The notes under the pieces: model-generated
Database searches by the model: none
What the model was told of the DNA's origin: nothing
What the model saw: only the letters and a program-made list of their open reading frames with translations
In this document: positions 51,954 through 61,758 of the stretch, one piece after another
How positions within the stretch are numbered: position 1 is the stretch's first letter
Layout of the letters: each line of letters starts with the position of its first letter
NCBI RefSeq assembly: GCF_022846435.1
Contig: NZ_AP025627.1
Span: forward strand, 3,630,001 to 3,694,000
Direction: 5' to 3'
DNA from: Parageobacillus sp. KH3-4
Lineage (GTDB): Bacteria > Bacillota > Bacilli > Bacillales > Anoxybacillaceae
Length of the DNA: 64,000 nucleotides
Made by a program: the position numbers and the translations under genes

Positions 51954-53000
51954 TTATTTTTCCGCAATCACTTGATGGCCCGCCGCTTTTCTGAGCCGGT
52001 TCATAATCGCGGCGCCGATCCCCTCCGTTGGAAACGATTCGCTATAAATGAAGTCAACGTTCGTTTCGTCAAATTTGCGAAGCGTATCATATAAACGGCT
52101 CGCTACGGTGCGCAAATCATGGCGCGACCCGCACGTCAACACCACGTCGGCATCATAAAACGAGCGGTTTTCTTCCGTTGTCATTACCCCGACTTTTTTT
52201 CCAAGCGCCCGTTGCTGATTCACAAGCGTTTGCAAAAAAGAAGGGGATCCTTGGACGATCGCCATCGGCGATTTTGGGGCGTAATGTGTATATTTCATCC
52301 CAGGCGATTTCGGCGTTTGCCGTTCGTCCGTCAGCGCGCTGTCGGCGGCGACGTTTCCGATTACTTGTTCAAGCGCTTCTTTTGTCACACCGCCGGGGCG
52401 CAAAATCGTCGGCACATCGGAGGTGCAGTCAAGCACGGTCGATTCGACGCCAATACCTGTTTCTCCTCCATCGACAATGCCGGCAATCTGTCCGTTTAAA
52501 TCGGCGAACACATGCGCCGCTGTCGTCGGGCTCGGACGCCCTGATATATTAGCGCTCGGCGCGGCTAACGGCAATCCGCTTTCTTCGATTAGCGCAAGGG
52601 CAACAGGATGAGCTGGCATGCGCACCGCTACGGTCGATAATCCTGCTGTCACTTTGTCGGAAATGACTCCTTCTTTTTTTGGCAAAATGAGCGTAAGCGG
52701 TCCCGGCCAAAAATGTTCGATTAACGTTCTCGCGAGGCAAGGAACGTCGGAAACAATCTCGTCCAGCTGTTGCAAATGAGCGATGTGGACAATAAGCGGG
52801 TTGTCGCTCGGCCGGCCTTTTGCCGCAAAAATTTTTTCCACCGCCTTCGTGTCTTTTGCGTTTGCTCCCAATCCGTACACCGTTTCCGTCGGGAATGCCA
52901 CCACTTCGCCGTCTTTCAGCCATTGCGCGGCCTCTTTAATCTGTGAATAAATAAGCCGTTTATCAACAATATTATCCACAACCCAAACTTTCGTGTTCAC
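51954..53000 (-). CDS. tsaC: L-threonylcarbamoyladenylate synthase (Sua5/YwlC)
   Basis: 348 residues with the two-domain Sua5 layout. The YrdC-like catalytic part has VVAFPTETVYGLGANAKD, IFAAKGRPSDNPLIVHI, ESGLPLAAPSANISGRPSPT and a VESTVLDC strand; a C-terminal Sua5 domain follows a PGMKYTHYAPKSPM linker. It makes the precursor for t6A37 of tRNAs. GTG 53000 (NTKVWVVDN follows) is chosen because the GAGGTG ribosome site is six bases before it; GTG 53009 lies inside that site. Its 5' end is part of a DnaA-box cluster. Confidence 0.95.
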   Translation of the reverse strand: MNTKVWVVDNIVDKRLIYSQIKEAAQWLKDGEVVAFPTETVYGLGANAKDTKAVEKIFAAKGRPSDNPLIVHIAHLQQLDEIVSDVPCLARTLIEHFWPGPLTLILPKKEGVISDKVTAGLSTVAVRMPAHPVALALIEESGLPLAAPSANISGRPSPTTAAHVFADLNGQIAGIVDGGETGIGVESTVLDCTSDVPTILRPGGVTKEALEQVIGNVAADSALTDERQTPKSPGMKYTHYAPKSPMAIVQGSPSFLQTLVNQQRALGKKVGVMTTEENRSFYDADVVLTCGSRHDLRTVASRLYDTLRKFDETNVDFIYSESFPTEGIGAAIMNRLRKAAGHQVIAEK

Positions 53001-53194
53001 TTTATTCACCTCAAATACCGTTGTTCCTTATTAGGAAATGGCTTCGCAAGACTAATAGTTTCCTTGAGAATTATATCGCAAAAAGCAAAAAAAGAAAAAT
53101 GTTCCATACATTTTATCCACAAAATGTGGATAAATATGTTATTTAAGTGGATAAGTTTGTGGATATGTGCGTTAGTTTTGCACATTTATCCACA
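52942..53194. promoter_or_regulatory. Cluster of DnaA boxes over the tsaC 5' end and upstream region
   Basis: Matches to TTATNCACA: exact at 52942-52950, 52972-52980, 53113-53121, 53125-53133 and 53186-53194, on both strands; one-mismatch forms at about 52959-52967, 53146-53154 and 53158-53166. Eight sites in 253 bases. In B. subtilis ywlC is one of the known chromosomal DnaA-binding clusters outside oriC. Confidence 0.8.
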
Positions 53195-53201
53195 AAAGCG
53201 A

Positions 53202-53936
53202 TTATGGAATCAACTTGTCAATAAGTTCTTTCACAAAAAATTTCACCTCCACAGGCTGCTCGTTTTCTTCGACAAACAGAGGATCCTGCTTCATTTTCGA
53301 TTCCTTCGTCGCGCTATCGCGTTCTTGCTGACTGCCTATCTTTGCTGTACCGTCATTTGCCTCACGCCCTTGCGCATTCACTTGACTCATTCCGTTATTC
53401 GCAACGTATGATTGTCCGCTCATCTGCACTGCATCACTATTTCCAAAGTCAAGGAAACAGAGCGGCGGAAATAAAACGCACCACCAATTTGCCCCTTTTC
53501 CATTACCAAGCGTAATTAAAACTGCATCATATCGCCCGGCTGGATAAACGTAATCGCCGTAAATTTTTGTTGGAAAATCGACTTTTCCAAACTGTACTTT
53601 ATACGATTGATCGCTACGTTCTTTCCGCAATACATCGGCTACGGTTTGTTCAATTTCGGGGAGATGGGAGCGAATCACACGCTTCGCCTCTTGAAAAGAG
53701 GTTAAATCAGCTACCCATCCATTCATTTGCGCGTTGACCGCATCACGCACTTTTCGTTTCAGCGCTTGATCTTCTGCGGAATCGCTATTGGCCAAAATCC
53801 TTAGACGGATCGCTTCGTCCGGAACGGCGACCGCCGCGTTCGCCCCCGCTTTCGTTTGATGCCCATATACATTGACAAGCACGCCGACCATAAATAGCAA
53901 CATATATAAAATAATGGCGATATTGTTTTTATTCAT
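53202..53936 (-). CDS. spoIIR: Stage II sporulation protein R
   Basis: 244 residues. An N-terminal membrane segment (residues about 7-24) leads to a secreted domain: DEAIRLRILANSDSAEDQALKRKVRDAVNAQM, KVDFPTKIYGDYVYPAGRYDAVLITLGNGKGANWWCVLFPPLCFLDFG. SpoIIR is made in the forespore under sigmaF and triggers SpoIIGA to process pro-sigmaE. The tail after the core domain is longer and Gln/Lys/Asn-rich. Confidence 0.95.
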   Translation of the reverse strand: MNKNNIAIILYMLLFMVGVLVNVYGHQTKAGANAAVAVPDEAIRLRILANSDSAEDQALKRKVRDAVNAQMNGWVADLTSFQEAKRVIRSHLPEIEQTVADVLRKERSDQSYKVQFGKVDFPTKIYGDYVYPAGRYDAVLITLGNGKGANWWCVLFPPLCFLDFGNSDAVQMSGQSYVANNGMSQVNAQGREANDGTAKIGSQQERDSATKESKMKQDPLFVEENEQPVEVKFFVKELIDKLIP

Positions 53937-54005
53937 TTGCCTACACCGTCCTTCCCACTAACCATTGTGGACAGCGCAGACAAATTTTAAACTCTATAAA
54001 TCTAA

Positions 54006-54039
54006 AAAATAACTTCCAGCTGATGCTGGAAGTTATTTT
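54006..54039 (-). terminator. Terminator of prmC
   Basis: AAAATAACTTCCAGC and GCTGGAAGTTATTTT, a 15-bp perfect stem with a 4-nt loop. The prmC stop codon is in the stem. Confidence 0.85.
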
Positions 54040-54899
54040 CCTAATGTAACATATACCATTCTATCTTTTCCGTTTATGTCGAAAACCACTTCCACTGTTG
54101 CATGTGGAAACGTCTTCCGCAACATTGCCGCGACCGTCTCTCCCTGACCAGCTCCCACTTCGAGCGCAACAAGCGCGCGTTCGCGCAACACGAACGGCAG
54201 CTCGCGGGCAAAGCTCCGGTAAAAATCAAGGCCGTCTTTGCCGCCGGCAAGCGCCCGCAGCGGCTCGTGATTTTTGACGACAGGGGAAAGCGAAGCAATT
54301 TCGTCTTCTGGAATATACGGCGGATTGGACACGACAACATCGACTTTGCGATTTGCCTCGATAAGCGGCCGCAATAAGTCGCCGCAAATAAACGTGACGT
54401 CCGCTCCGAGGCGCTGGGCGTTCTGTTTCGCCACTTGCAGCGCTTCAGGGGAAATATCAATAGCGGCGACGGAAAGTGCTGGATTTTCTAGCGCCAATGT
54501 AATCGCGATCGCCCCGCTTCCCGTTCCAACATCGACCACATCGATCGTTGTATTTCTCGGAAATAGCTGTGTGATTCTCGTTAACACGCCTTCCACCAAT
54601 TCCTCTGTTTCCGGGCGGGGAATAAGCACATCGCGGTTGACGAGAAACGGCCGGCCGTAAAATTGCTCAAATCCGATCAGATGCTGCACCGGAACGTGTT
54701 CATACGCATGCTTGCGAACATCCTCTTCAAACGATTGGTGCGCGTTTTCATCGATCGGATCGCGCAGCCGCGCCAACAGCTGGGCTCTCGTGATTCGCAA
54801 GTGGTGGCAGAGCAACAGCTCCGCGACGCGTTCTTCTTTTCCATACTGTTTTAAAAAAGAAGAAGCCCATGCAAGGACTTCATAAATTTTATGATTCAT
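54033..54899 (-). CDS. prmC: Release factor glutamine methyltransferase
   Basis: 288 residues. N-terminal helical domain, then [14 protein letters not shown], the SAM-binding [22 protein letters not shown] and the catalytic NPPY motif in [14 protein letters not shown]. It methylates the GGQ glutamine of release factors. It overlaps prfA by 11 bases, consistent with modifying the product of its neighbour. Confidence 0.97.
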   Translation of the reverse strand: MNHKIYEVLAWASSFLKQYGKEERVAELLLCHHLRITRAQLLARLRDPIDENAHQSFEEDVRKHAYEHVPVQHLIGFEQFYGRPFLVNRDVLIPRPETEELVEGVLTRITQLFPRNTTIDVVDVGTGSGAIAITLALENPALSVAAIDISPEALQVAKQNAQRLGADVTFICGDLLRPLIEANRKVDVVVSNPPYIPEDEIASLSPVVKNHEPLRALAGGKDGLDFYRSFARELPFVLRERALVALEVGAGQGETVAAMLRKTFPHATVEVVFDINGKDRMVYVTLGK

Positions 54900-55965
54900 T
54901 GTTCGCCTGCTCCAATTTTTTCGCTTGATCGTCTAAGATCAGCGCTTCAATAATCTCATCGAGACTGCCGTCCAACACTTGGTCAAGCTTTTGAATCGTC
55001 AGCCCGATGCGGTGGTCAGTCACGCGGTTTTGCGGGAAGTTATATGTGCGGATTCGCTCGGAGCGATCCCCTGTTCCGACCGCTTGTTTACGCGTCTGAT
55101 CGTACTCCGCCCGCGCTTCCTGCTGGTATTTGTCATAAATGCGGGCACGCAACACTTTCATCGCTTTTTCTTTGTTTTTAATTTGCGATTTTTCGTCTTG
55201 GCACGTCACGACGATTCCCGTTGGAATATGCGTCAGGCGCACCGCCGACATCGTGGTGTTCACGCTTTGTCCGCCCGGACCGCTTGAAGCGAACGTATCG
55301 ACGCGAATATCTTTTTCGTTGATTTCGACTTCGATTTCTTCCATTTCCGGCAAGCAAGCAACCGTTGCCGTCGACGTGTGAATGCGTCCGCCCGATTCCG
55401 TTTCCGGGACGCGCTGCACGCGATGTGCGCCGTTTTCGTATTTCAGCTTGGAATATGCGCCTTTTCCGATGATCGTAAAAATAATTTCCTTATATCCGCC
55501 CAATCCAGTCGGGTTCGCTTCGATTACTTCCGTCTTCCATCCTTGCGATTCTGCATAGCGCGTATACATCCGGTACAAGTCGCCGGCAAACAGCGCCGCT
55601 TCCTCTCCTCCCGCCGCCGCGCGGATTTCCATAATGACGTTTTTCTCATCGTTCGGATCTTTCGGCAAAAGAAGAATTTTTAATTTATTGATAAGCTCTT
55701 CCTGACGTTGTTCTAATTCGTCAATTTCTTCTTTTACCATTTCCCGCATTTCCGGATCAAGCTTTTCTTCCAACATCGCTTTTGCATCGTCAAGCTGCTT
55801 GCAGACGGATTTGTATTCGCGATACGTCTGCACCGTTTCTTCCAAATCCGACTGTTCTTTCGAATAGTCGCGCAGCTTTTTTGGATCATTGATCACTTCC
55901 GGATCCATGAGCAGCTGATTTAATTTTTCATAACGTTCTTCTACCGCTTCCAGACGTTCAAACAC
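54889..55965 (-). CDS. prfA: Peptide chain release factor 1
   Basis: 358 residues. The GGQ loop is in [28 protein letters not shown], and the PxT-type stop-codon reader lies in the preceding domain ([23 protein letters not shown]). It releases peptides at UAA and UAG. GTG 55965 ([10 protein letters not shown] follows) is chosen because of GAGGTGAAAAGC; the nine-codon extension upstream has no ribosome site. Confidence 0.97.
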   Translation of the reverse strand: MFERLEAVEERYEKLNQLLMDPEVINDPKKLRDYSKEQSDLEETVQTYREYKSVCKQLDDAKAMLEEKLDPEMREMVKEEIDELEQRQEELINKLKILLLPKDPNDEKNVIMEIRAAAGGEEAALFAGDLYRMYTRYAESQGWKTEVIEANPTGLGGYKEIIFTIIGKGAYSKLKYENGAHRVQRVPETESGGRIHTSTATVACLPEMEEIEVEINEKDIRVDTFASSGPGGQSVNTTMSAVRLTHIPTGIVVTCQDEKSQIKNKEKAMKVLRARIYDKYQQEARAEYDQTRKQAVGTGDRSERIRTYNFPQNRVTDHRIGLTIQKLDQVLDGSLDEIIEALILDDQAKKLEQANNES

Positions 55966-56131
55966 GCTTTTCACCTCTGTTTTTCGATGCACAGTCTAAT
56001 TTATTATTATATCGCAAATATATGAAACAGAAAAGTGCATATCGCGAAAGAGTTTAGCAAACGAGAAAACGTCTGTATTACGAGAATTGGTAAAAAATCC
56101 CCAAAATTTCGTTCAACTTTAACAAAAACTC

Positions 56132-56152
56132 GGCAAAAACCAGGCATTTGCC
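56132..56152. promoter_or_regulatory. Candidate upstream activator site for the sigma54 promoter
   Basis: GGCAAA (56132-56137) and TTTGCC (56147-56152) form a dyad with a 9-base spacer, 24 bases upstream of the -24 element. It could bind the nearby Fis-type response regulator; the distance is short for an enhancer and this is only a guess. Confidence 0.3.
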
Positions 56153-56175
56153 ATAGAAAAACCGGTTTTTTCTGT

Positions 56176-56190
56176 TGGCACGCTTTTTGC
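56176..56190 (+). promoter_or_regulatory. Sigma54 (SigL) promoter of adhA
   Basis: TGGCAC at 56176-56181, five bases, TTGC at 56187-56190; the invariant GG and GC are ten bases apart as required. The adhA start codon follows 50 bases later. Confidence 0.85.
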
Positions 56191-56240
56191 GTTATAAATT
56201 GGCGAAACTCTATTTGGAAATTTAGAAAGGGGTAGGGAGA

Positions 56241-57263
56241 ATGAAAGCGGCAGTTGTCAACGATTTTAAACAAAAATTAGAAATTAAAGAGGTGGAAAAA
56301 CCAAAGCTAAACTACGGAGAAGTGCTTGTCAAAATTGAGGCTTGCGGCGTTTGCCACACCGATTTGCATGCGGCGCACGGAGACTGGCCAGTCAAGCCAA
56401 AACTGCCTTTGATTCCCGGACACGAAGGGGTAGGCATTGTCGTCGAGGTGGCAGAAGGGGTAAAATCGGTTAAAGTCGGCGACCGTGTCGGCATTCCATG
56501 GCTATACTCCGCTTGCGGAGAATGTGAATATTGCCTAAGCGGGCAAGAAACGCTCTGTCCGCATCAATTAAACGGTGGATATTCCGCCGATGGGGGATAT
56601 GCGGAATACTGCAAAGCGCCTGCCAATTATGTTGCAAAAATTCCGGAACACTTGGATCCGGTGGAAGTCGCGCCAATTCTCTGCGCGGGTGTAACGACAT
56701 ATAAAGCGCTAAAGGTATCTAACGCCAAACCGGGAGAATGGGTAGCCATCTACGGAATCGGAGGGTTAGGGCATATCGCCCTTCAATACGCGAAAGCAAT
56801 GGGATTAAACGTCGTCGCGGTCGATATTAGCGACGAAAAGATAGATCTCGCCAAACAGTTAGGCGCTGATATTGCCATCAACGGACAAAAAGAGGATCCA
56901 GTGGAAGCCATTCATCAAAACGTGGGCGGAGTACATGCCGCCATTAGCGTTGCCGTAACGAAAAAAGCGTTCGAACAAGCCTATCAATCCGTAAGACGCG
57001 GCGGATGCCTTGTTGTTGTCGGACTGCCTAATGAAGACTTGCCGATTCCTATTTTCAATACGGTATTAAACGGAATCACGGTGAAAGGATCGATCGTCGG
57101 CACGAGAAAAGATATGCAAGAAGCGTTGGACTTCGCCGCGAAAGGAAAAGTGCGCCCGATCGTCGAAACCGCTCCATTGGAAAAAATCAATGAAGTATTT
57201 GAGAGAATGGAAAAAGGAAAAATTAACGGCCGAGTCGTTTTAACCATTGGTGTCAACCGCTAA
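56241..57263 (+). CDS. adhA: Zinc-dependent alcohol dehydrogenase (ADH-T type)
   Basis: 340 residues, an MDR-family enzyme very like the thermostable ADH-T of Geobacillus stearothermophilus. Catalytic Zn ligands are Cys in EACGVCHTD, His in GHEGVG and a later Cys in PILCAGVT. The structural Zn site is [15 protein letters not shown]; the NAD motif is [18 protein letters not shown]. It interconverts primary alcohols and aldehydes. ATG 56241 follows GGGGTAGGGAG. It is divergent from prfA and is preceded by a clean sigma54 promoter; its activator is encoded convergently downstream. Confidence 0.95.
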   Translation: MKAAVVNDFKQKLEIKEVEKPKLNYGEVLVKIEACGVCHTDLHAAHGDWPVKPKLPLIPGHEGVGIVVEVAEGVKSVKVGDRVGIPWLYSACGECEYCLSGQETLCPHQLNGGYSADGGYAEYCKAPANYVAKIPEHLDPVEVAPILCAGVTTYKALKVSNAKPGEWVAIYGIGGLGHIALQYAKAMGLNVVAVDISDEKIDLAKQLGADIAINGQKEDPVEAIHQNVGGVHAAISVAVTKKAFEQAYQSVRRGGCLVVVGLPNEDLPIPIFNTVLNGITVKGSIVGTRKDMQEALDFAAKGKVRPIVETAPLEKINEVFERMEKGKINGRVVLTIGVNR

Positions 57264-57274
57264 TGGAATAAATT

Positions 57275-57321
57275 AAAAGGGACTGCTTTTCCGCTTTATT
57301 CTTTTGCAGCAGTCCCTTTTT
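57275..57321. terminator. Bidirectional terminator between adhA and the response regulator gene
   Basis: AAAAGGGACTGC and GCAGTCCCTTTT arms with A and T runs outside. The stop codon of the response regulator gene is in the loop. Confidence 0.85.
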
Positions 57322-58750
57322 CTTTCAATAAATAGCGAAGCTGGCGCACCGTAATGTTTAACCGCTCTGCCGCTTCTTTTTTATCTCCTAACGTTTCCTT
57401 TAGCGTTTTCCGGACGAAAAAGCGCCCGATCTCCGTTTCCAAATCTTTTACGGCATCCAAAACACGTTGAAGGTCAAGGCGCCGCTCGCTTTCCTCCCAT
57501 AATGATAAAATATAGTTCGTCCAGTTTGTTAAGTAAGATGGTAAATCCATCTCTTTTTTATCTTTCGTTTCATCTGATGGAACAGAAATTATGCTCGTTT
57601 CCGTTTTTATTTTTTCTGGAAGATAATCGGGAGTGATGACCGTCGTTTCTCCTTCGGCCAACGCCACTGCTCTTTTTACTACGTTAAAAAGCTCTCTGAC
57701 ATTTCCCGGCCATGGATATTGTTTCATTTGCAAAATGGCATCGTCGGAAAAAGTAAGAGCGCAATTCAATTTTTTTAAAAAATGCTCTATCAAAACAGGC
57801 AGATCCTCTATTCGTTTTCGTAAAGGAGGGATCGTTAATTTTACCACGTCCAGCCGGTACAACAAGTCTTCGCGAAACGTTTTCTCCTTCACCGCTTGGC
57901 TGAGATTGACATGAGAAGCAGCGATAATTCTAGCGTTTGTTTTACGGACGGTTTCACCACCGACACGAAGATACTCTCCCGTTTCCAACACACGTAATAA
58001 TTTTACTTGCGTCACCAAGGACGCCTCGCCTATTTCATCCAAAAATAATGTTCCTCTGTTCGCTATTTCGAAAATTCCTTTCTTTTCTTTCAACGCACCA
58101 GTAAACGCCCCTTTTTCATGGCCAAACAATTCGCTCTCCAACAGTGTTTCAGACAGCGCCCCGCAGTTAATTCCAATAAAAGGCTGATCGTGGCGCATGC
58201 TTGCTTGATGAATAAAACGCGCCAGCACTTCTTTTCCCGTTCCCGTTTCTCCTTCAATTAACACGTTTACGTTTTTTTTCGCGACTTTATACGCCAGCTT
58301 GATTAAATCGTTCATTTCTTTATTCGTTCCAACAATAAAACCGAGCGCTTCCGCCAGCTTATACATATCATGTTGCGACGCATGGACGTTATTATCGAGC
58401 AATTCTTCAATCGTTTTTTCCAACTCATCAATATCGTCGAACGGCTTCTCAATATAATCACTTGCGCCATACTTAATTGCTTCCACCGCGGTCTTCACGG
58501 TGCTATATCCTGTCATAATAATCGCCTTGCACGATGGTTGAACAGCTTTTAACTGTTTTAACAGTTCCAACCCATTTGTATCTGGCAATTTTACATCGAT
58601 CAAGGCAAGATCAAATGAATATTGTTGTATGAATGTTAAAAAGTCTTTTCCATTCGACCCTAACTTGACACGATATCCTTTGCCTTCTAACAAATGAAGA
58701 AAAAACGTGCATACTTCTCGTTCATCGTCAACGATTAACACGTTGGGCAT
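57296..58750 (-). CDS. NtrC-type sigma54-dependent response regulator
   Basis: 484 residues. The receiver domain (1-120) has the DDE acid pocket and Asp52 in LALIDVKLPD. The AAA+ domain (about 145-370) has Walker A GETGTGKE, the sigma54-contacting loop ELFGHEKGAFTGALKEKKG, Walker B GTLFLDEIGE and arginine-finger region REDLLYRLDVVKLTIPPLRKR. A Fis-type helix-turn-helix (KKEAAERLNITVRQLRYLL) ends the protein. All parts needed for sigma54 activation are intact. ATG 58750 follows GGGAGTGGATAGC. The histidine kinase gene is 17 bases upstream, so they form a two-component pair, probably for adhA. Confidence 0.92.
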   Translation of the reverse strand: MPNVLIVDDEREVCTFFLHLLEGKGYRVKLGSNGKDFLTFIQQYSFDLALIDVKLPDTNGLELLKQLKAVQPSCKAIIMTGYSTVKTAVEAIKYGASDYIEKPFDDIDELEKTIEELLDNNVHASQHDMYKLAEALGFIVGTNKEMNDLIKLAYKVAKKNVNVLIEGETGTGKEVLARFIHQASMRHDQPFIGINCGALSETLLESELFGHEKGAFTGALKEKKGIFEIANRGTLFLDEIGEASLVTQVKLLRVLETGEYLRVGGETVRKTNARIIAASHVNLSQAVKEKTFREDLLYRLDVVKLTIPPLRKRIEDLPVLIEHFLKKLNCALTFSDDAILQMKQYPWPGNVRELFNVVKRAVALAEGETTVITPDYLPEKIKTETSIISVPSDETKDKKEMDLPSYLTNWTNYILSLWEESERRLDLQRVLDAVKDLETEIGRFFVRKTLKETLGDKKEAAERLNITVRQLRYLLKEKGTAAKE

Positions 58751-58767
58751 GCTATCCACTCCCACGT

Positions 58768-60417
58768 TTATTGCTTTGCCGGCAGCTTTAACATAAATGT
58801 ACTTCCTTTTCCAGGCTGGCTTGTCACTTCGATCGTCCCGCCGTGGGCCTGCGCGATTCCCAAGCTGACGGATAATCCAAGTCCCGTTCCTTTTCCTGGC
58901 CTTTTCGTCGTAAAAAACGGATTGAAAATTTCTTGTAAATATTGTTTTTCGATTCCTTTGCCGTTATCTTGAACCATTAAAAGAACCCATTTCTTTTCAT
59001 CTTCCGCCATCGACTTTGTTTCAATAGAAATTACTTTTTCCGGAATATCCATTTCTTCCAATGCGTCTTTGGCGTTAATTAAAAGATTTAAAACAATTTG
59101 CCCGATTTGCTGAATGTTTCCTTCCACCAATTCCAGCGAACGATCCAATTTTTTCTGAATGATGATATTTTGCTTCCTAATTTGGTCCCCTATTAACCCT
59201 AGCACTTGTTCCACCGCCTCATTGACAGAGCAATCTTCAAACATATATTCATCCTGGCGGGAAAAAGTCAATAGGTTTTGGATAATCGTTTTGCATCTCC
59301 TTCCGCACGAATAAATATCGGAAAGCAATTTGTAGGAACGATCGCCTTTTGCTGCCGTTCGCAACAGCAATTGGGCATTGCCTAAAATAGCCGTCAATGG
59401 ATTATTTAATTCATGGGCGATCCCCGCCGCCATCTCTCCGATTGCCGCTAACTTTCCCGATTGCACTAGCTGCGCTTCAATCCGGCGTTTCTCCGTAATG
59501 TCATTAATATAAACGATAATGGCATATATATGCTCTTTTTCATTTAATACTGGATAACCACGCAATTCGCATATTCGTTTTTGAAAATGAATCTCCTGAT
59601 ACACAGGCTTTTTTGTTTGCACAATTTGCAAAACAGGGCTGTGATGGATGTCCATTGACAAAAGTTGATGAAAGTCTTGCTTCTCACGTTGATGAAGTTG
59701 GAAAAATTCTTTCGCCGCATCGTTATATTTCAAAATATTTCCTTCTAAATCAACAACGAAAATCATCTCTGAAACTGCGCGAAATGTTTCCTCCCATTCC
59801 TTTTTACTAGTGAGAACCTCGTTGTAAAGACGAGCGTTTTCAATGCACACGGCTAACTGGTCGCAAAACTGTTGAAAGAAGGTCAAATCATCTTCGTCAT
59901 ATTCCATGATTTGTTTACTTCCTATGCTGAGCACGCCGATTACTTTGCCTTTGCGAACAAGCGGAACTAACAAGACGCTGCGAATTCCTAAAGACTCGTA
60001 CACTTCATCTTCTATATAGCTTTCTTTATCGAAATCTACTTGATAAAAAACTTTTTCAAGCGATTCAACTACTTTCCAATAAAGGGAGCGCTTTTTGGAA
60101 AAGTCAAATCCAATCGGAAAATACAATGAATGGGGAGGATACACATTCGTTAAAAGCAATTTTTCGTTTTCGCACATAGACAAGCTGATTCTTTCGATTG
60201 GCAAAATCGTTTGTAGCTTATCAAAAACGTTTTTCAGCATTTCATCGATGGACATATCGATATTAAAGCTTTTGGTTACATCATTAATAATTTCCAGCTG
60301 CATATTTTTCTTTTTGAGCTCAATCACCGTTTTCTTTAATTCGTTATAGTAGCTTTTTTTCGAAGACTGCACGCCAGTCAATAAGTTAATCATTTGTTGT
60401 CGATCTCTTGCTTTCAT
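58768..60417 (-). CDS. Soluble sensor histidine kinase (GAF-PAS-HisKA-HATPase)
   Basis: About 549 residues without any membrane helix, so it senses a cytoplasmic signal. A short coiled coil (20-45) leads to a GAF domain (about 50-200), a PAS domain (about 205-315), the H-box GEMAAGIAHELNNPLTAILGNAQLLLR with the phosphorylated His, and an ATPase domain with NLLINAKDALEEM, DNGKGI and GTGLGLSVSLGIAQAHGG. ATG 60417 is preferred: it lies two bases after the iron-ADH stop and AAGGG is ten bases upstream. The gene order implies cotranscription with the response regulator. Confidence 0.9.
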   Translation of the reverse strand: MKARDRQQMINLLTGVQSSKKSYYNELKKTVIELKKKNMQLEIINDVTKSFNIDMSIDEMLKNVFDKLQTILPIERISLSMCENEKLLLTNVYPPHSLYFPIGFDFSKKRSLYWKVVESLEKVFYQVDFDKESYIEDEVYESLGIRSVLLVPLVRKGKVIGVLSIGSKQIMEYDEDDLTFFQQFCDQLAVCIENARLYNEVLTSKKEWEETFRAVSEMIFVVDLEGNILKYNDAAKEFFQLHQREKQDFHQLLSMDIHHSPVLQIVQTKKPVYQEIHFQKRICELRGYPVLNEKEHIYAIIVYINDITEKRRIEAQLVQSGKLAAIGEMAAGIAHELNNPLTAILGNAQLLLRTAAKGDRSYKLLSDIYSCGRRCKTIIQNLLTFSRQDEYMFEDCSVNEAVEQVLGLIGDQIRKQNIIIQKKLDRSLELVEGNIQQIGQIVLNLLINAKDALEEMDIPEKVISIETKSMAEDEKKWVLLMVQDNGKGIEKQYLQEIFNPFFTTKRPGKGTGLGLSVSLGIAQAHGGTIEVTSQPGKGSTFMLKLPAKQ

Positions 60418-60419
60418 CT

Positions 60420-61568
60420 CTACCATGCCCTTCTAAATATTTCTTCAATATCCTCTACGGTAACATCTCGGGGATTTGTGATCATGCAAGCATCATCAAG
60501 GGCGATTAAACTCATATGCGGTATTTCATCTTTTTCCAACCCTATATCGGATAACCGCTGCGGAGCGTCAATCTCCATCGTTAATTGTTTTATATACTCA
60601 ATTGCTTTTCTTCCCGCTTCCATGTGCGACAATCCGCGAATGTCAACGCCAAGAAACGCCGCGATATCCGCAAATTTTTTCGGGTTGGCCAACAAATTAT
60701 ATTCCATCACATGCGGAAGCAAAATAGAATTGATATCGCCATGAAGAACTGGATACTTTCCGCCAACGGCATGCGACATAGCATGCACCGCGCCTAAAAT
60801 GGCGTTAGAAAACGCAAGACCAGCCTGCAAACTAGCCATTGCCATATTTGCTTTCGCTTCTTGGTTTATTTTTGAAGCAACAGATGGGCGCAAATACTCT
60901 GATACTAAAGAAATAGCGTTTTTCGCTTGGACATCTGTTAACGGGGTTGCAGCCAAACTTACATATGCTTCAATGCCATGTGTTAAAACATCCAAACCGG
61001 TAGAAGCGGTTAAATGGGCGCTTTTTGTCGATAATGTCTCCGGATCAACAATCGCAATATCTGGAATAAGAGATTTTGAAATAATCGTCATCTTTTTTTG
61101 CCCCAACGTATCAACAATTACTGAAAATTGCGACACTTCAGAACCTGATCCAGCCGTAGTGGGAATCATCACTTGCGGAGGCAGCGGGTTTTTGATTTTG
61201 TCGACACCTTCATAATCGTGAATCTTTCCTCCGTTGGTGACCAGAATGGCAACGGCCTTCGCCACATCTAACGGGCTTCCTCCCCCTATTCCGATGATCG
61301 CATCACATTCATTTTCTATGTAAGCTTTGCATCCTTTTTCTACTTCGACATCTTTTGGGTTAATCGTTACATCGCTAAATACCGTATATCGCAAATTCGC
61401 CTGTTTGCAGCTTTTGATGACAGCATCTAACCATCCGGCTTCGATCACTCCCGGGTCGCTGACAATGAAAACGTTCGTTGCCCCAAGCCGCAAACAGCTT
61501 TCCCCCGCATGTTCAATAGCGCCATTCCCAAAAATGACCTCTGGCATCACAAATTTGTGAATATTCAT
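60420..61568 (-). CDS. Iron-containing (type III) alcohol dehydrogenase
   Basis: 382 residues. The NAD-binding IIGIGGGSPLDVAKAVAILVTNGG, PTTAGSGSEVSQFSV and the metal region GLDVLTHGIEAYVS and HAMSHAVGGKYPVLHGDINSILLPHVMEYN, with three His and an Asp ligand, define the family. Substrate is uncertain: ethanol, 1,3-propanediol, butanol and methanol enzymes look alike. ATG 61568 is chosen with the GGTGG ribosome site. It is the first gene of a unit with the two-component genes. Confidence 0.9.
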   Translation of the reverse strand: MNIHKFVMPEVIFGNGAIEHAGESCLRLGATNVFIVSDPGVIEAGWLDAVIKSCKQANLRYTVFSDVTINPKDVEVEKGCKAYIENECDAIIGIGGGSPLDVAKAVAILVTNGGKIHDYEGVDKIKNPLPPQVMIPTTAGSGSEVSQFSVIVDTLGQKKMTIISKSLIPDIAIVDPETLSTKSAHLTASTGLDVLTHGIEAYVSLAATPLTDVQAKNAISLVSEYLRPSVASKINQEAKANMAMASLQAGLAFSNAILGAVHAMSHAVGGKYPVLHGDINSILLPHVMEYNLLANPKKFADIAAFLGVDIRGLSHMEAGRKAIEYIKQLTMEIDAPQRLSDIGLEKDEIPHMSLIALDDACMITNPRDVTVEDIEEIFRRAW

Positions 61569-61680
61569 ATTCCCCACCCAACTAGATATGTTTTCAACAT
61601 GTTACGAATTGAAAGTCTCTCTTCTGCCGAAACTAGCAAAACCTTTTAATAATCATACGGATCTTCTCTCGAAAGACGAC

Positions 61681-61733
61681 TCAGCTTGTCGACAAAGTCG
61701 ACAAGCTGAATCATTAATCCATCATGGATTAAT
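61681..61733. terminator. Two adjacent perfect hairpins between bdhA and the iron-ADH gene
   Basis: 61681-61709 is a 13-bp perfect stem with loop AAA; 61713-61733 is a 9-bp perfect stem with a 3-nt loop. On the minus strand they follow bdhA by about 25 bases. No long T run follows, so one may be a terminator with read-through or an mRNA-stabilising structure. Confidence 0.6.
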
Positions 61734-61758
61734 CCTTGGAACGATTTTTTTGCTGTCT

